A DNA stretch of 6,734 bases from Lysobacterales bacterium (GTDB taxonomy: Bacteria; Pseudomonadota; Gammaproteobacteria; Xanthomonadales; S139-57). Both the position numbers and the translations under genes were made by a program. The notes beneath the pieces are model-generated. The model saw only the letters and a list, made by a program, of their open reading frames with translations. It was not told the DNA's origin and did no database searches. The DNA is taken from assembly GCA_026993285.1 (NCBI GenBank), contig JALWTZ010000189.1:1-6734 (forward strand), in the 5' to 3' direction. Below are positions 1 through 6,189 of this stretch, in pieces; the stretch's first letter is position 1, and the number at the start of each line of letters is the position of its first letter.

Positions 1-2453
1 TGGATCTTGTTGGTGATGTTGGTTTCCAGCCCAAGGTGCTCGTCGGACTGGCTGGTGGGAAAGAAATTATAGATAAAGATTTTCGGATGCTCGGTGCCCA
101 GGCGGTTGATGCGGCCCGCGCGTTGCAATACCCGCGTCGGGTTCCAGGGCAGATCGTAGTTGATCAGCACATTGGCGCGGTGCAGGTTGATGCCTTCTGA
201 CAGCACATCGGTGGTAATCAGAATACGCAGTTTGTCGGTATTTTCCTTTTGATTGGGATCAAAGGCCGCCTGGATCAGTTCACGCGCCAGCGACGGCTTG
301 TGGGTGACAGGTGGATCACCCGCGCGCCCGCCCTGGCTGCTGAAAAACATGACCTGACCAGGATATTGGGCGTTGAGTTGTTCGAACAGGTATTCTCCGG
401 TCTCCTTCGATTCCGTGAAAATGATCAGGCGTTGGCCCTTGAGACTGGCATCCTGTTCGAGTTGTTGGATCAGCGAGCTGACCTTTGGGTCACCATCGAC
501 GTTTTTCCACAGGGCTTCAACCTGACGCAGCGTGTCCAGATCATGCCGGAGATCATCCGGGAAGACTTCGCGGAAATCTTCTGACGCATACTTTTGCGCC
601 TTCTCTTCCTCGATCAGTTTCTCCAGCTTGTCGAAGTCATCGTTGTCGAGCAGTTCGTAAACGTCCACATCCTTGCTGATATAGATGGTGCCCTCTTCGA
701 ACATGACGATGAAGCGCTCGTAGGACTCGATAAAACGGCGGATACTGCGACGGAAGGCATGGAAACTGCTTTCCAGTCGCTTGATCAGGATGCCCTTCAT
801 GAAACCGCCGACATTGCGTTGCTGCTGGCGCTCGAACTCAGTGAGCTGTTTGCTGCCGGTGTAATAGAGCAGCGGAATGTAGCGGGCATAACGGAAACCA
901 TGCAGTAGTTCAATGGTCTGGTTGAAAATCGATTCCAGTTTGCCCTCGAACTCGTAAATTATACGGCGCGGGTCCTCCAGTTCAGGAAAGAACAGTCCCT
1001 GGGTTTTAATATCGTTCTTGAAATAGGTAATTACGTCGGTTCGCGTGCGGCGCACCATTACGTGCTTGAGAATTTTCTCGCGAATCTCAGCGGATACCGC
1101 CTTGATGGTTTCCTTGTAAGCCGGGTCATCCCGGTCCAGCCCCTTGAATCGCTTGCGCAGCGAAGTAAAAAAACGTTCCAGGTTCGGAATGCCCGGTATG
1201 GTTGAGTTTTTGGGGGCCTGAAACAGCTTGAGCTGGGCGAATATGTCGTCGATGGTGTTGTTTAGCGGCGTGGCGGTGACCAGGATAACCTTCTTGCCAC
1301 GACAGATATCGAGCAGATCGGCATAGGAGCGTGTAGCCTCATTGCGGAAACGGTGCGCCTCATCCACAACAATGTAATCGAAACGGTCCAGACCAAATCG
1401 AATGACCTTGTCCAGCTTGCCCAGGGATTCTACGCGTGCGGGCACGCGGAAGTCGTGCAGGCTTTCTTCCCAATAGCTTTGCAGCACTGGTGGGCAGATC
1501 ACCAAGATTCGGCCCTTGAGCTGTTGCAGTAGCTGAGCCGTGATGAATGTTTTACCGAGACCAACCACGTCAGCCAGAAAAACGCCATTGTGCTCGTTGA
1601 GCTTTTTCAAAGCCTGTTGCACGGCCTGCTTCTGGTATTGAAGCTCCATGAAACCATCAGGAAGGAAGATATCGATGTTATCCTGCAGGTTGATATCTTC
1701 TTGCATGTATTCGTAGATAAGTTTCAGATACAGTTCAAAGGGCGTAATACTGTCGTTGAGCCAGGTCTTGTTCAGAACTGTATCAACGAAAACATCTGAT
1801 ATATCTACCGACTGACGCCACAAATCCTCAAATTGCTCCAGCGCGAATTCCACATCCCGCCGCTGACGAAGTTCAACATTGAATTCACGGTTTGCTACCA
1901 GGCCAGAATATGAAAAATTACTCGATCCGGTAATGACGAAACCGAAATCCCGGTCATCTGGCAAGAATCGACCGATATACACCTTGGCATGGATGTTGCG
2001 TGATGGGAATGCACGAATTTCAAGTTTTCTACCATTCCCCCCCCGCTCATGATCGCATTCAGGATCTGGGCATTCAGTTTTAAGAAATTCGATGAAATTC
2101 TTCAGGCCCAATTCAAGTTTTTCATCAGCTTCCTCAGAATCCTCGATCTCATTGATAAGGTTTTTCTGGAATGTGGTTTTGGTATTTTTGTGCGATTCTA
2201 GATCTAACGTGGTCTGTATGCGGAAGGCATCAATCGCGTACAAGGATTCTCTGTCAATGCCTAGGCCGACAAGTATCCGTGTTTTGTAAACAGGTTTGAT
2301 ACTATCATAAAGCTGATAAAATCCACTGGCTCGGAAATAACCCACGAGCACATCAAATAACTGTGTATCGGACAATGTTGCTTTGAAGCGATCGAGTAAA
2401 GTCTGATTCTGATCGTTGGTAAAGAAGGTAAGGTCTGTATTATTGTGTGTCAT
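1..2453 (-). CDS. PLD-like nuclease domain fused to SNF2/SF2 helicase (partial; C-terminus beyond window start)
   Basis: An uninterrupted frame of 817 codons runs from the ATG at 2453 to the window edge; I translated it by hand. Residues 1 to about 220 form a phospholipase-D-like domain with HAK at 155-157 and GSSN at 176-179. It is followed by a two-lobed helicase: Walker A VGLGKT with Lys301, DEAH at 364-367, TATP at 393-396, a long helical insertion, then motif V around ITTDVLSEGINLH and motif VI QRAGRINR at 777-784. By family knowledge it should be a cytoplasmic ATP-dependent DNA translocase with a possible nuclease module. Such fusions often sit with methyltransferase genes in restriction or defence islands, but no partner is visible here. 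The HKD motif looks incomplete: the expected Asp position is Arg162. The only ATG start has a weak ribosome site (AGG only 3 nt away). Base composition is AT-richer than the neighbours, suggesting acquisition. Helicase assignment is firm; biological role is inferred. Confidence 0.93.
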   Translation of the reverse strand, partial: MTHNNTDLTFFTNDQNQTLLDRFKATLSDTQLFDVLVGYFRASGFYQLYDSIKPVYKTRILVGLGIDRESLYAIDAFRIQTTLDLESHKNTKTTFQKNLINEIEDSEEADEKLELGLKNFIEFLKTECPDPECDHERGGNGRKLEIRAFPSRNIHAKVYIGRFLPDDRDFGFVITGSSNFSYSGLVANREFNVELRQRRDVEFALEQFEDLWRQSVDISDVFVDTVLNKTWLNDSITPFELYLKLIYEYMQEDINLQDNIDIFLPDGFMELQYQKQAVQQALKKLNEHNGVFLADVVGLGKTFITAQLLQQLKGRILVICPPVLQSYWEESLHDFRVPARVESLGKLDKVIRFGLDRFDYIVVDEAHRFRNEATRSYADLLDICRGKKVILVTATPLNNTIDDIFAQLKLFQAPKNSTIPGIPNLERFFTSLRKRFKGLDRDDPAYKETIKAVSAEIREKILKHVMVRRTRTDVITYFKNDIKTQGLFFPELEDPRRIIYEFEGKLESIFNQTIELLHGFRYARYIPLLYYTGSKQLTEFERQQQRNVGGFMKGILIKRLESSFHAFRRSIRRFIESYERFIVMFEEGTIYISKDVDVYELLDNDDFDKLEKLIEEEKAQKYASEDFREVFPDDLRHDLDTLRQVEALWKNVDGDPKVSSLIQQLEQDASLKGQRLIIFTESKETGEYLFEQLNAQYPGQVMFFSSQGGRAGDPPVTHKPSLARELIQAAFDPNQKENTDKLRILITTDVLSEGINLHRANVLINYDLPWNPTRVLQRAGRINRLGTEHPKIFIYNFFPTSQSDEHLGLETNITNKI

Positions 2454-2520
2454 CGGCCTATTGGAAAACCCAAGGTAGAAAATAGCAACACATCTAGTCA
2501 AACCATACCAGAAATCGCTC

Positions 2521-2550
2521 AATATACCTAACAGATTCCTGTTATTTCAA
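2521..2550 (-). promoter_or_regulatory. predicted sigma70 promoter for the PLD-helicase gene
   Basis: On the minus strand, a -35 box TTGAAA (2550-2545) is followed by an 18-bp spacer and a -10 box TATATT (2526-2521). This would place the start of transcription near 2514, giving a leader of roughly 60 nt before the ATG at 2453. The match to consensus is good, but no start site has been measured. The -35 box lies only about 9 bp from the point where the insertion-sequence remnant breaks off. Confidence 0.5.
2529..2544. promoter_or_regulatory. candidate operator palindrome inside the promoter spacer
   Basis: The sequence TAACAG, a 4-base centre, then CTGTTA forms a perfect 6+6 bp inverted repeat. 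It fills almost the whole spacer between the predicted -35 and -10 boxes of the helicase gene. That position is typical for a dimeric repressor site, so expression may be held down until some signal. No regulator gene is visible in the window, and a 12-base match of this kind can occur by chance. Confidence 0.3.
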
Positions 2551-2558
2551 CTAGAGGA

Positions 2559-2870
2559 TTAGCCAGTATACTTGATTTCGTCCGACATCAAGAGAGCGAT
2601 AACCTTTTTTAGAATGGCTTTCTCCCGTTCCAGCCGCTGAATTCTTGCCTTCAGTTCCTGTATCTCGATTTGTTCCGGCGTTATGGCCTTGCCCGAGGCG
2701 GGGGCAATACCGTTGCGTTCCACCTGCAACTGCTTGACTCATAGTCTCAATGAAGTCTAGCTGACATCCATGGACAGGCAGGCTTCTTTCGGACTGTATC
2801 CCTGATCCAGCACCATGGAGGCCGCATCATGCTTGTACTGCGGGGAAAAACTTCGTCTCTTCTTGCTCAT
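2559..2870 (-). pseudogene. IS3-family transposase OrfA, inactivated by two nonsense codons
   Basis: Read in one frame from the ATG at 2870 to the TAA at 2559, this is a 104-codon frame, the usual OrfA size, with no frameshift. The N-terminal part (MSKKRRSFSPQYKHDAASMV...) is a typical IS3-group helix-turn-helix start, and residues about 66-100 (EIQELKARIQRLEREKAILK...) form the leucine-zipper-like coiled coil that lets OrfA dimerise. Codon 38 is TAG (2759-2757) and codon 44 is TGA (2741-2739). Related proteins, as I recall them, have Glu and Trp there (GES/ETALRRW), so single-base changes GAG to TAG and TGG to TGA explain both stops. OrfA normally binds the IS ends; this copy would yield only a 37-residue fragment. 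It lies upstream of and in the same direction as the helicase gene. Confidence 0.85.
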
Positions 2871-2930
2871 CGGGCTTCGGCTCCTGTTTGGGGGGTGCGG
2901 TAACACCTTAAACCGTCTCCAGGATCATTA

Positions 2931-2958
2931 GACCACCACATTTTTCTTGACCACTACA
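2931..2958 (-). repeat. tandem IS-tip-like repeats TGTRGTGGTC
   Basis: TGTAGTGGTC (2958-2949) and TGTGGTGGTC (2940-2931) on the minus strand differ at one base and start 18 bp apart, with an A-rich stretch between them. The outer one meets the truncated dispersed repeat and is the better candidate for the true IS tip. The inner one may be a second transposase-binding site or the tip of a nested insertion. Confidence 0.45.
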
Positions 2959-2997
2959 GGCAGCCCGTGCAACGCAGAGATACGGAAAACAAGCCGC
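2958..2997 (+). repeat. truncated copy of dispersed palindromic repeat (right arm only)
   Basis: These 40 bp are identical to 3104-3143, the right arm of the palindromic element further on, with an offset of 146 bp. The copy begins abruptly where the IS end stops, so its left arm appears to have been lost when the IS inserted or in a later deletion. It diverges from the other copy immediately after 2997. Confidence 0.85.
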
Positions 2998-3022
2998 CCA
3001 TCTCACCCAACTACTGGCACAG

Positions 3023-3150
3023 GTTTTGAGCGAGCGGTTTTTCGTAGATCAAGGCGCACGGGCTGAATCGCGAGGGAGCGTACAAAAAGTACGTGACCGA
3101 GCGAGGCAGCCCGTGCAACGCAGAGATACGGAAAACAAGCCGCTCAAAAC
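3023..3150. repeat. 128-bp imperfect palindrome (REP/MITE-like intergenic element)
   Basis: The outer ends GTTTTGAGCG (3023-3032) and CGCTCAAAAC (3141-3150) are perfect inverted repeats. The inner blocks GCACGGGCTG (3056-3065) and CAGCCCGTGC (3107-3116) also pair perfectly, and the centre is CGTAC-AAAAA-GTACG (3079-3093). The whole could fold into one long cruciform or hairpin. It starts at the base after the phoA stop codon, so it may end or stabilise the 3' end of the ppnN-phoA message. It has no coding capacity and resembles non-autonomous elements repeated across gammaproteobacterial genomes. Its copy number cannot be judged here beyond the second, partial copy. Confidence 0.8.
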
Positions 3151-4650
3151 TCAAAACAGGGAATCAGCCATGATGTGATAAATCACCTGCTGATTCAGCG
3201 CCCCGTGAAACAACCAGGCATTGGGCCCGCGGGCGTAGATGGCCACATCACTGCCGTCATGGGTTTCCGAGCGCAGGGGCACATGAGCGGGCTGGTGAAA
3301 GTCCTTTTCCAGCATGGCTGCTTCATCCAGCCGCTGGCGCGGGTTGTGGATGGCTGCGCCGGGCCCGTTGGCGTAGGAAAGGGTGGCATAGGGTTTGCCG
3401 TCGGCGGCCAGGGCCAGTTCGTTGTTTTCCGGGTGGCGTACCAGACCCAGTATGGGGTTGCCCCGTTTCGGGTAGCCGGAAATGGTCAGGGTGTGGCCGT
3501 GGTCGGCGGTGACCACCAGCAGGGTATCCTGTTCCGAGGTCAGCCGCATGGCTTCGGCCACGGCATCGGAGAAGGCCACGGTATCGGTGAGCGCCCGGTA
3601 GGCGTTGCCGCCGTGGCTGGCGTGGTCGATCCGCCCGCCTTCCACCAGCAGCACATAGCCCTTGCCGCTCTTGCGGCTGCGGGCTTCCAGCTGTTGGATG
3701 GCGAAGGCGGTCATTTCCGCCAGTGACGGTTCACCGGCGATGTCTTCACCGCGATCGGCCTCGAACTGCAGGTGCGAAGGATTGAACAGGCCCAGTACCT
3801 GCGCGGAAGCATCCGCTTTCAGGGCGGCGAACTGCTTGGCATTCCAGACATAGCGCCGTTTGTCATGGCCCTGCTGCCATTCCTGAATCAGATTACGGCC
3901 ATCGGCCCGGCGGCCCTTGCCTTTTTCCGGGTCGGCCGTGCTGGCCGGCAGGAAATTGCGCCGGCCACCGCCCAGCACCACATCCAGCCCGTCGCCGTAG
4001 GGAAAGGCCACCAGTTGCCGGGCGATGTCCACACAACCCTGTTCCAGTGCCTGTGGCGGCATTGCGCTGTCCACTTCCCAGTCGCGGTCGGCACTGTGGG
4101 CATAGGCGGCCGCGGGGGTGGCATGGGTGATACGGGTGGTGGTGACCACGCCCGTGGCCAGGCCGGCCTGCTCGGCCCGTTCCAGCAGGGTTTCCACCCG
4201 CCCCCGCTGGCCGGCGGCGCAATCCCCGCGCGGCACGCTTTCATCCACGCCGATAACGCCAATGCGGGTTTTCACTCCGGTGAGCATGGCCGTGGCCGTG
4301 CCGGCGGAATCCGGTACCTGGGCATTGGTGTTGAAGGTGCGGGAAAGCGCCGTCCAGGGCAGGTTTTCAAAGGCCAGGCGGTGGTTTTCCCCCGGCTTGC
4401 CCTGCTGCTGGCCCTGGAAGATGCGCGCGGCGGTGATGGTGGAGATGCTCATGCCATCGCCCACGAACAGGATGACATTCTTCGCCTTACCCTGCCTGGG
4501 CATGCCGGCCTTGAGCTGCTGCAGGCGTGCCTGGGCGGCCTGGTACCAGGGGTTATCGGCCCGGGGCGGCTCTGCCTGTGCCGGCTGACCGGCTGCAAGC
4601 GTGGCCAGCAGCACGCCCAGAGCCAGCCGGCCCGTGGTCAGCGGCTTCAT
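3151..4650 (-). CDS. phoA: alkaline phosphatase, secreted (PhoA family)
   Basis: This 499-residue enzyme hydrolyses phosphate monoesters in the periplasm. A signal peptide is clear: Arg8, a hydrophobic core, and an AQA site with cleavage after residue 26. Active-site residues map one-to-one onto Escherichia coli PhoA: Asp65 (GDGMS), nucleophile Ser115 (DSAGTATA), Thr178, Arg189, Glu337, Asp342, His346 (VEGGRIDHASH), Asp383-His384 (TADHGH) and His464 (ETHDGSD). The two positions that are Asp153 and Lys328 in E. coli are His176 and His343 here, as in animal alkaline phosphatases. The start codon overlaps the ppnN stop (ATGA), and GGGTGG just upstream is only a modest ribosome site, so translation probably depends on coupling to ppnN. 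The gene ends one base before the 128-bp palindrome. Family and catalytic competence are well supported; phosphate regulation is not evident. Confidence 0.96.
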   Translation of the reverse strand: MKPLTTGRLALGVLLATLAAGQPAQAEPPRADNPWYQAAQARLQQLKAGMPRQGKAKNVILFVGDGMSISTITAARIFQGQQQGKPGENHRLAFENLPWTALSRTFNTNAQVPDSAGTATAMLTGVKTRIGVIGVDESVPRGDCAAGQRGRVETLLERAEQAGLATGVVTTTRITHATPAAAYAHSADRDWEVDSAMPPQALEQGCVDIARQLVAFPYGDGLDVVLGGGRRNFLPASTADPEKGKGRRADGRNLIQEWQQGHDKRRYVWNAKQFAALKADASAQVLGLFNPSHLQFEADRGEDIAGEPSLAEMTAFAIQQLEARSRKSGKGYVLLVEGGRIDHASHGGNAYRALTDTVAFSDAVAEAMRLTSEQDTLLVVTADHGHTLTISGYPKRGNPILGLVRHPENNELALAADGKPYATLSYANGPGAAIHNPRQRLDEAAMLEKDFHQPAHVPLRSETHDGSDVAIYARGPNAWLFHGALNQQVIYHIMADSLF

Positions 4651-6026
4651 TTCACCACCCGGTAGCAGGGTTCGTAGGCGGTGCTGCCCGGCAGTTTCAT
4701 CCGGTGCTGTTCTACGAAGGATTGCAGCAATTCATCCAGCAGGGCCATGATTTCCGGGTCTCCGTTGATGGTGTAGGGGCCGTGTTTTTTCACTTCGCGT
4801 ATGCCCTGGTCTTTCACGTTGCCGGCCACGATGCCGGAGAACAGGCGGCGCAGGTTGGCCGCCAGTTCATGTACCGGCTGGTCGCGGTGAATGTTCAGCG
4901 CCGCCATGTTGGCATGGGTGGGCGCGAAGGGGCGCTGGAAGTCTTCCTCGATGTTCAGCCCCCAGTTGAAGAAGAAGGCATCCTTGCTGCGGATGCGATG
5001 CTGACGCACTTCCTGCACACCACGGGACATGAGGCGGGCCACCTCGCTGGCATCTTCCACCACCACCTGGTACAGCCTGGTGGCTTCCTCGCCCAGGGTG
5101 GCGCGTACGAAGCGGTCGATCTGTTCGAAATAGGCCCTGGAGCTGGCCGGGCCGGTCAGTACCAGCGGGAAGGGTTGTTCACGGTTGTCCGGGTGCAGCA
5201 GAATGCCCAGCAGATAGAGCAGCTCCTCGCAGGTACCCACGCCTCCGGGGAAGATGACAATGCCATGGCCCAGGCGCACAAAGGCCTCCAGGCGCTTTTC
5301 GATATCTGGCATGATCACCAGTTCGTTGACGATGGGGTTGGGTGATTCGGCGGCGATAATGCCCGGCTCGGTGATGCCGATATACATGCCGTCACGGATG
5401 CGCTGCTTGGCGTGGGCAATGGTGGCGCCTTTCATCGGCCCTTTCATGGCCCCCGGGCCGCAACCGGTGCAGATATCCATGCCGCGCAGGCCCAGGCGGT
5501 AACCCACTTCCTTGGTGTAGTCGTATTCTTCCCGGCCGATGGAATGCCCGCCCCAGCACACCACCAGCCTGGGTTCGCGGTTGGGCAGCATCACCCGCGC
5601 GTTGCGCAGCATCTGGAACACGGCGTTGGTGATGCCTTCGCCGGTTTCCAGGTCAAAACCGGGATTGCGCAGAATCTGGTCGTTGGCGTAGGCCACATCC
5701 CGCAGCACGGCAAACAGCAGTTCACGGATACCGGTGATGATCTGGCCGTCCACGAAGGCCTGTGCCGGAGCGTTTTTCAGCTCCAGCTTGATGCCCCGGT
5801 CCTGCTGCAGTACACGGATGTCGAAATCCGGGTAGAGGTCCAGCAGCGCGCTGGCATCGTCGATATCGGTGCCGCTGTTGAGCACCGCCAGCGAGCAGCG
5901 GCGCAGCAGTTCGTGCAGGCCGTTCTTGTTGGTATTGGCCAGTTCCTTGACTTCACTGCGGGAAAGCAGTGTCAGGCGGCCTTCGGGGAGAATGCGAGCA
6001 TCCCGTATGGTTTTTTTTCTGGACAT
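4647..6026 (-). CDS. ppnN: pyrimidine/purine nucleotide 5'-monophosphate nucleosidase (LOG family, YgdH/PpnN)
   Basis: PpnN cleaves the N-glycosidic bond of nucleoside monophosphates to free base and ribose 5-phosphate; in E. coli it is stimulated by (p)ppGpp. The 459 residues match the E. coli length (454) and order: an N-terminal domain with RRCSLAVLNSG (42-52), VVCWGGHS (155-162), CTGCGPGAMKGPMKGA (186-201), PDIEKRLEAFVR (240-251), the LOG signature PGGVGTCEE (260-268), and the C-terminal FSGIVAGNVK (396-405) and HRMKLPGS (441-448). I place the start at 6026: AGGA lies 7 nt upstream and MSRKKTIRDAR follows. The in-frame ATG at 6056 lacks a ribosome site and would add ten unlikely residues. 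The stop overlaps the phoA start. Codons 3-6 contain a run of eight A. The protein is cytoplasmic, whereas its coupled partner is exported. Confidence 0.95.
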   Translation of the reverse strand: MSRKKTIRDARILPEGRLTLLSRSEVKELANTNKNGLHELLRRCSLAVLNSGTDIDDASALLDLYPDFDIRVLQQDRGIKLELKNAPAQAFVDGQIITGIRELLFAVLRDVAYANDQILRNPGFDLETGEGITNAVFQMLRNARVMLPNREPRLVVCWGGHSIGREEYDYTKEVGYRLGLRGMDICTGCGPGAMKGPMKGATIAHAKQRIRDGMYIGITEPGIIAAESPNPIVNELVIMPDIEKRLEAFVRLGHGIVIFPGGVGTCEELLYLLGILLHPDNREQPFPLVLTGPASSRAYFEQIDRFVRATLGEEATRLYQVVVEDASEVARLMSRGVQEVRQHRIRSKDAFFFNWGLNIEEDFQRPFAPTHANMAALNIHRDQPVHELAANLRRLFSGIVAGNVKDQGIREVKKHGPYTINGDPEIMALLDELLQSFVEQHRMKLPGSTAYEPCYRVVK

Positions 6027-6068
6027 GTTGTTTCCTGATGGAGCCTTTGGCCACAAGCCTGGCTCTCT

Positions 6069-6097
6069 TTTATGCCGATTGCGTTACAGCCTGGCAA
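6069..6097 (-). promoter_or_regulatory. predicted sigma70 promoter for ppnN-phoA
   Basis: On the minus strand TTGCCA (6097-6092) and CATAAA (6074-6069) are separated by 17 bp, matching five of six and four of six consensus bases. Transcription would begin near 6062, leaving a leader of about 35 nt before the ATG at 6026. It is the best candidate in the gap; read-through from the oxidoreductase gene upstream is also possible. Confidence 0.4.
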
Positions 6098-6104
6098 ATG
6101 GCGT

Positions 6105-6119
6105 GCCGATCCGGTCGGC
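6105..6119. other. small GC-rich hairpin between oxidoreductase and ppnN
   Basis: GCCGA, a 5-base loop TCCGG, then TCGGC form a 5-bp stem. It lies after the oxidoreductase stop and just upstream of the predicted ppnN promoter. It lacks a T-run on either side, so it is at best a weak or Rho-assisted terminator. Confidence 0.25.
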
Positions 6120-6145
6120 TCCCGGCCTGTCTGCCCCGCTTGCAG

Positions 6146-6165
6146 CGAATCGGAAAGTGGATTCG
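6146..6165. other. inverted repeat 25 bp after the oxidoreductase stop
   Basis: CGAATC, an 8-base loop, then GATTCG form a perfect 6-bp stem downstream of the oxidoreductase gene on the minus strand. No U-tract follows, so I do not call it an intrinsic terminator. It could equally be a protein-binding palindrome. Confidence 0.25.
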
Positions 6166-6189
6166 GATTGCGCGCCGGCCGTTGCCGCT

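Larger units (their letters stand above)
2559..2958 (-). mobile_element. IS3-family insertion sequence remnant (one end plus dead orfA)
   Basis: The remnant contains a terminus beginning TGTAGTGGTC (minus strand, 2958-2949), about 80 bp of non-coding end, and a broken orfA at 2870-2559. The second gene, orfB, which carries the DDE integrase catalytic domain, is absent: just after the orfA frame the sequence changes to the helicase promoter region. The element therefore cannot move by itself. The outer boundary is placed at 2957/2958 because a dispersed repeat is cut off exactly there. The inner boundary near 2559-2575 is approximate. Confidence 0.75.

Noticed and set aside
249..908. Plus-strand open frames within the helicase region
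   Set aside because: The minus strand carries a continuous frame with ordered helicase motifs across this stretch, so the plus-strand frames are shadows.
2551..2742. A 63-codon minus-strand frame beginning near 2742
   Set aside because: It is out of frame with the recognisable OrfA remnant, and its translation has no family resemblance.
2958..3150. CRISPR-like array from the repeated 40-bp unit
   Set aside because: There are only two copies, they are part of a palindromic intergenic element, the spacing is irregular, and no cas gene is present.
3772..4665. Long plus-strand open frame opposite phoA (297 codons)
   Set aside because: It is a mirror of the GC-rich codon pattern of phoA. Its translation is low-complexity Gly/Ala/His-rich with no recognisable domain, and it covers the phoA active-site codons.
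4527..5345. Plus-strand open frame opposite ppnN (272 codons)
   Set aside because: It is antisense to a full-length, highly conserved gene and shows no family motif or ribosome site.
6027..6056. Upstream ATG at 6056 as the start of ppnN
   Set aside because: There is no ribosome-binding sequence before it, the extra residues are unlike family N-termini, and AGGA is well placed for the ATG at 6026.
6072..6089. Possible Pho box upstream of ppnN-phoA (CTGTAAC, 4 bp, TCGGCAT on the minus strand)
   Set aside because: Only about 9 of 14 positions fit the CTGTCAT direct repeat, and no -10 box lies at the proper distance downstream, so PhoB control is not supported.
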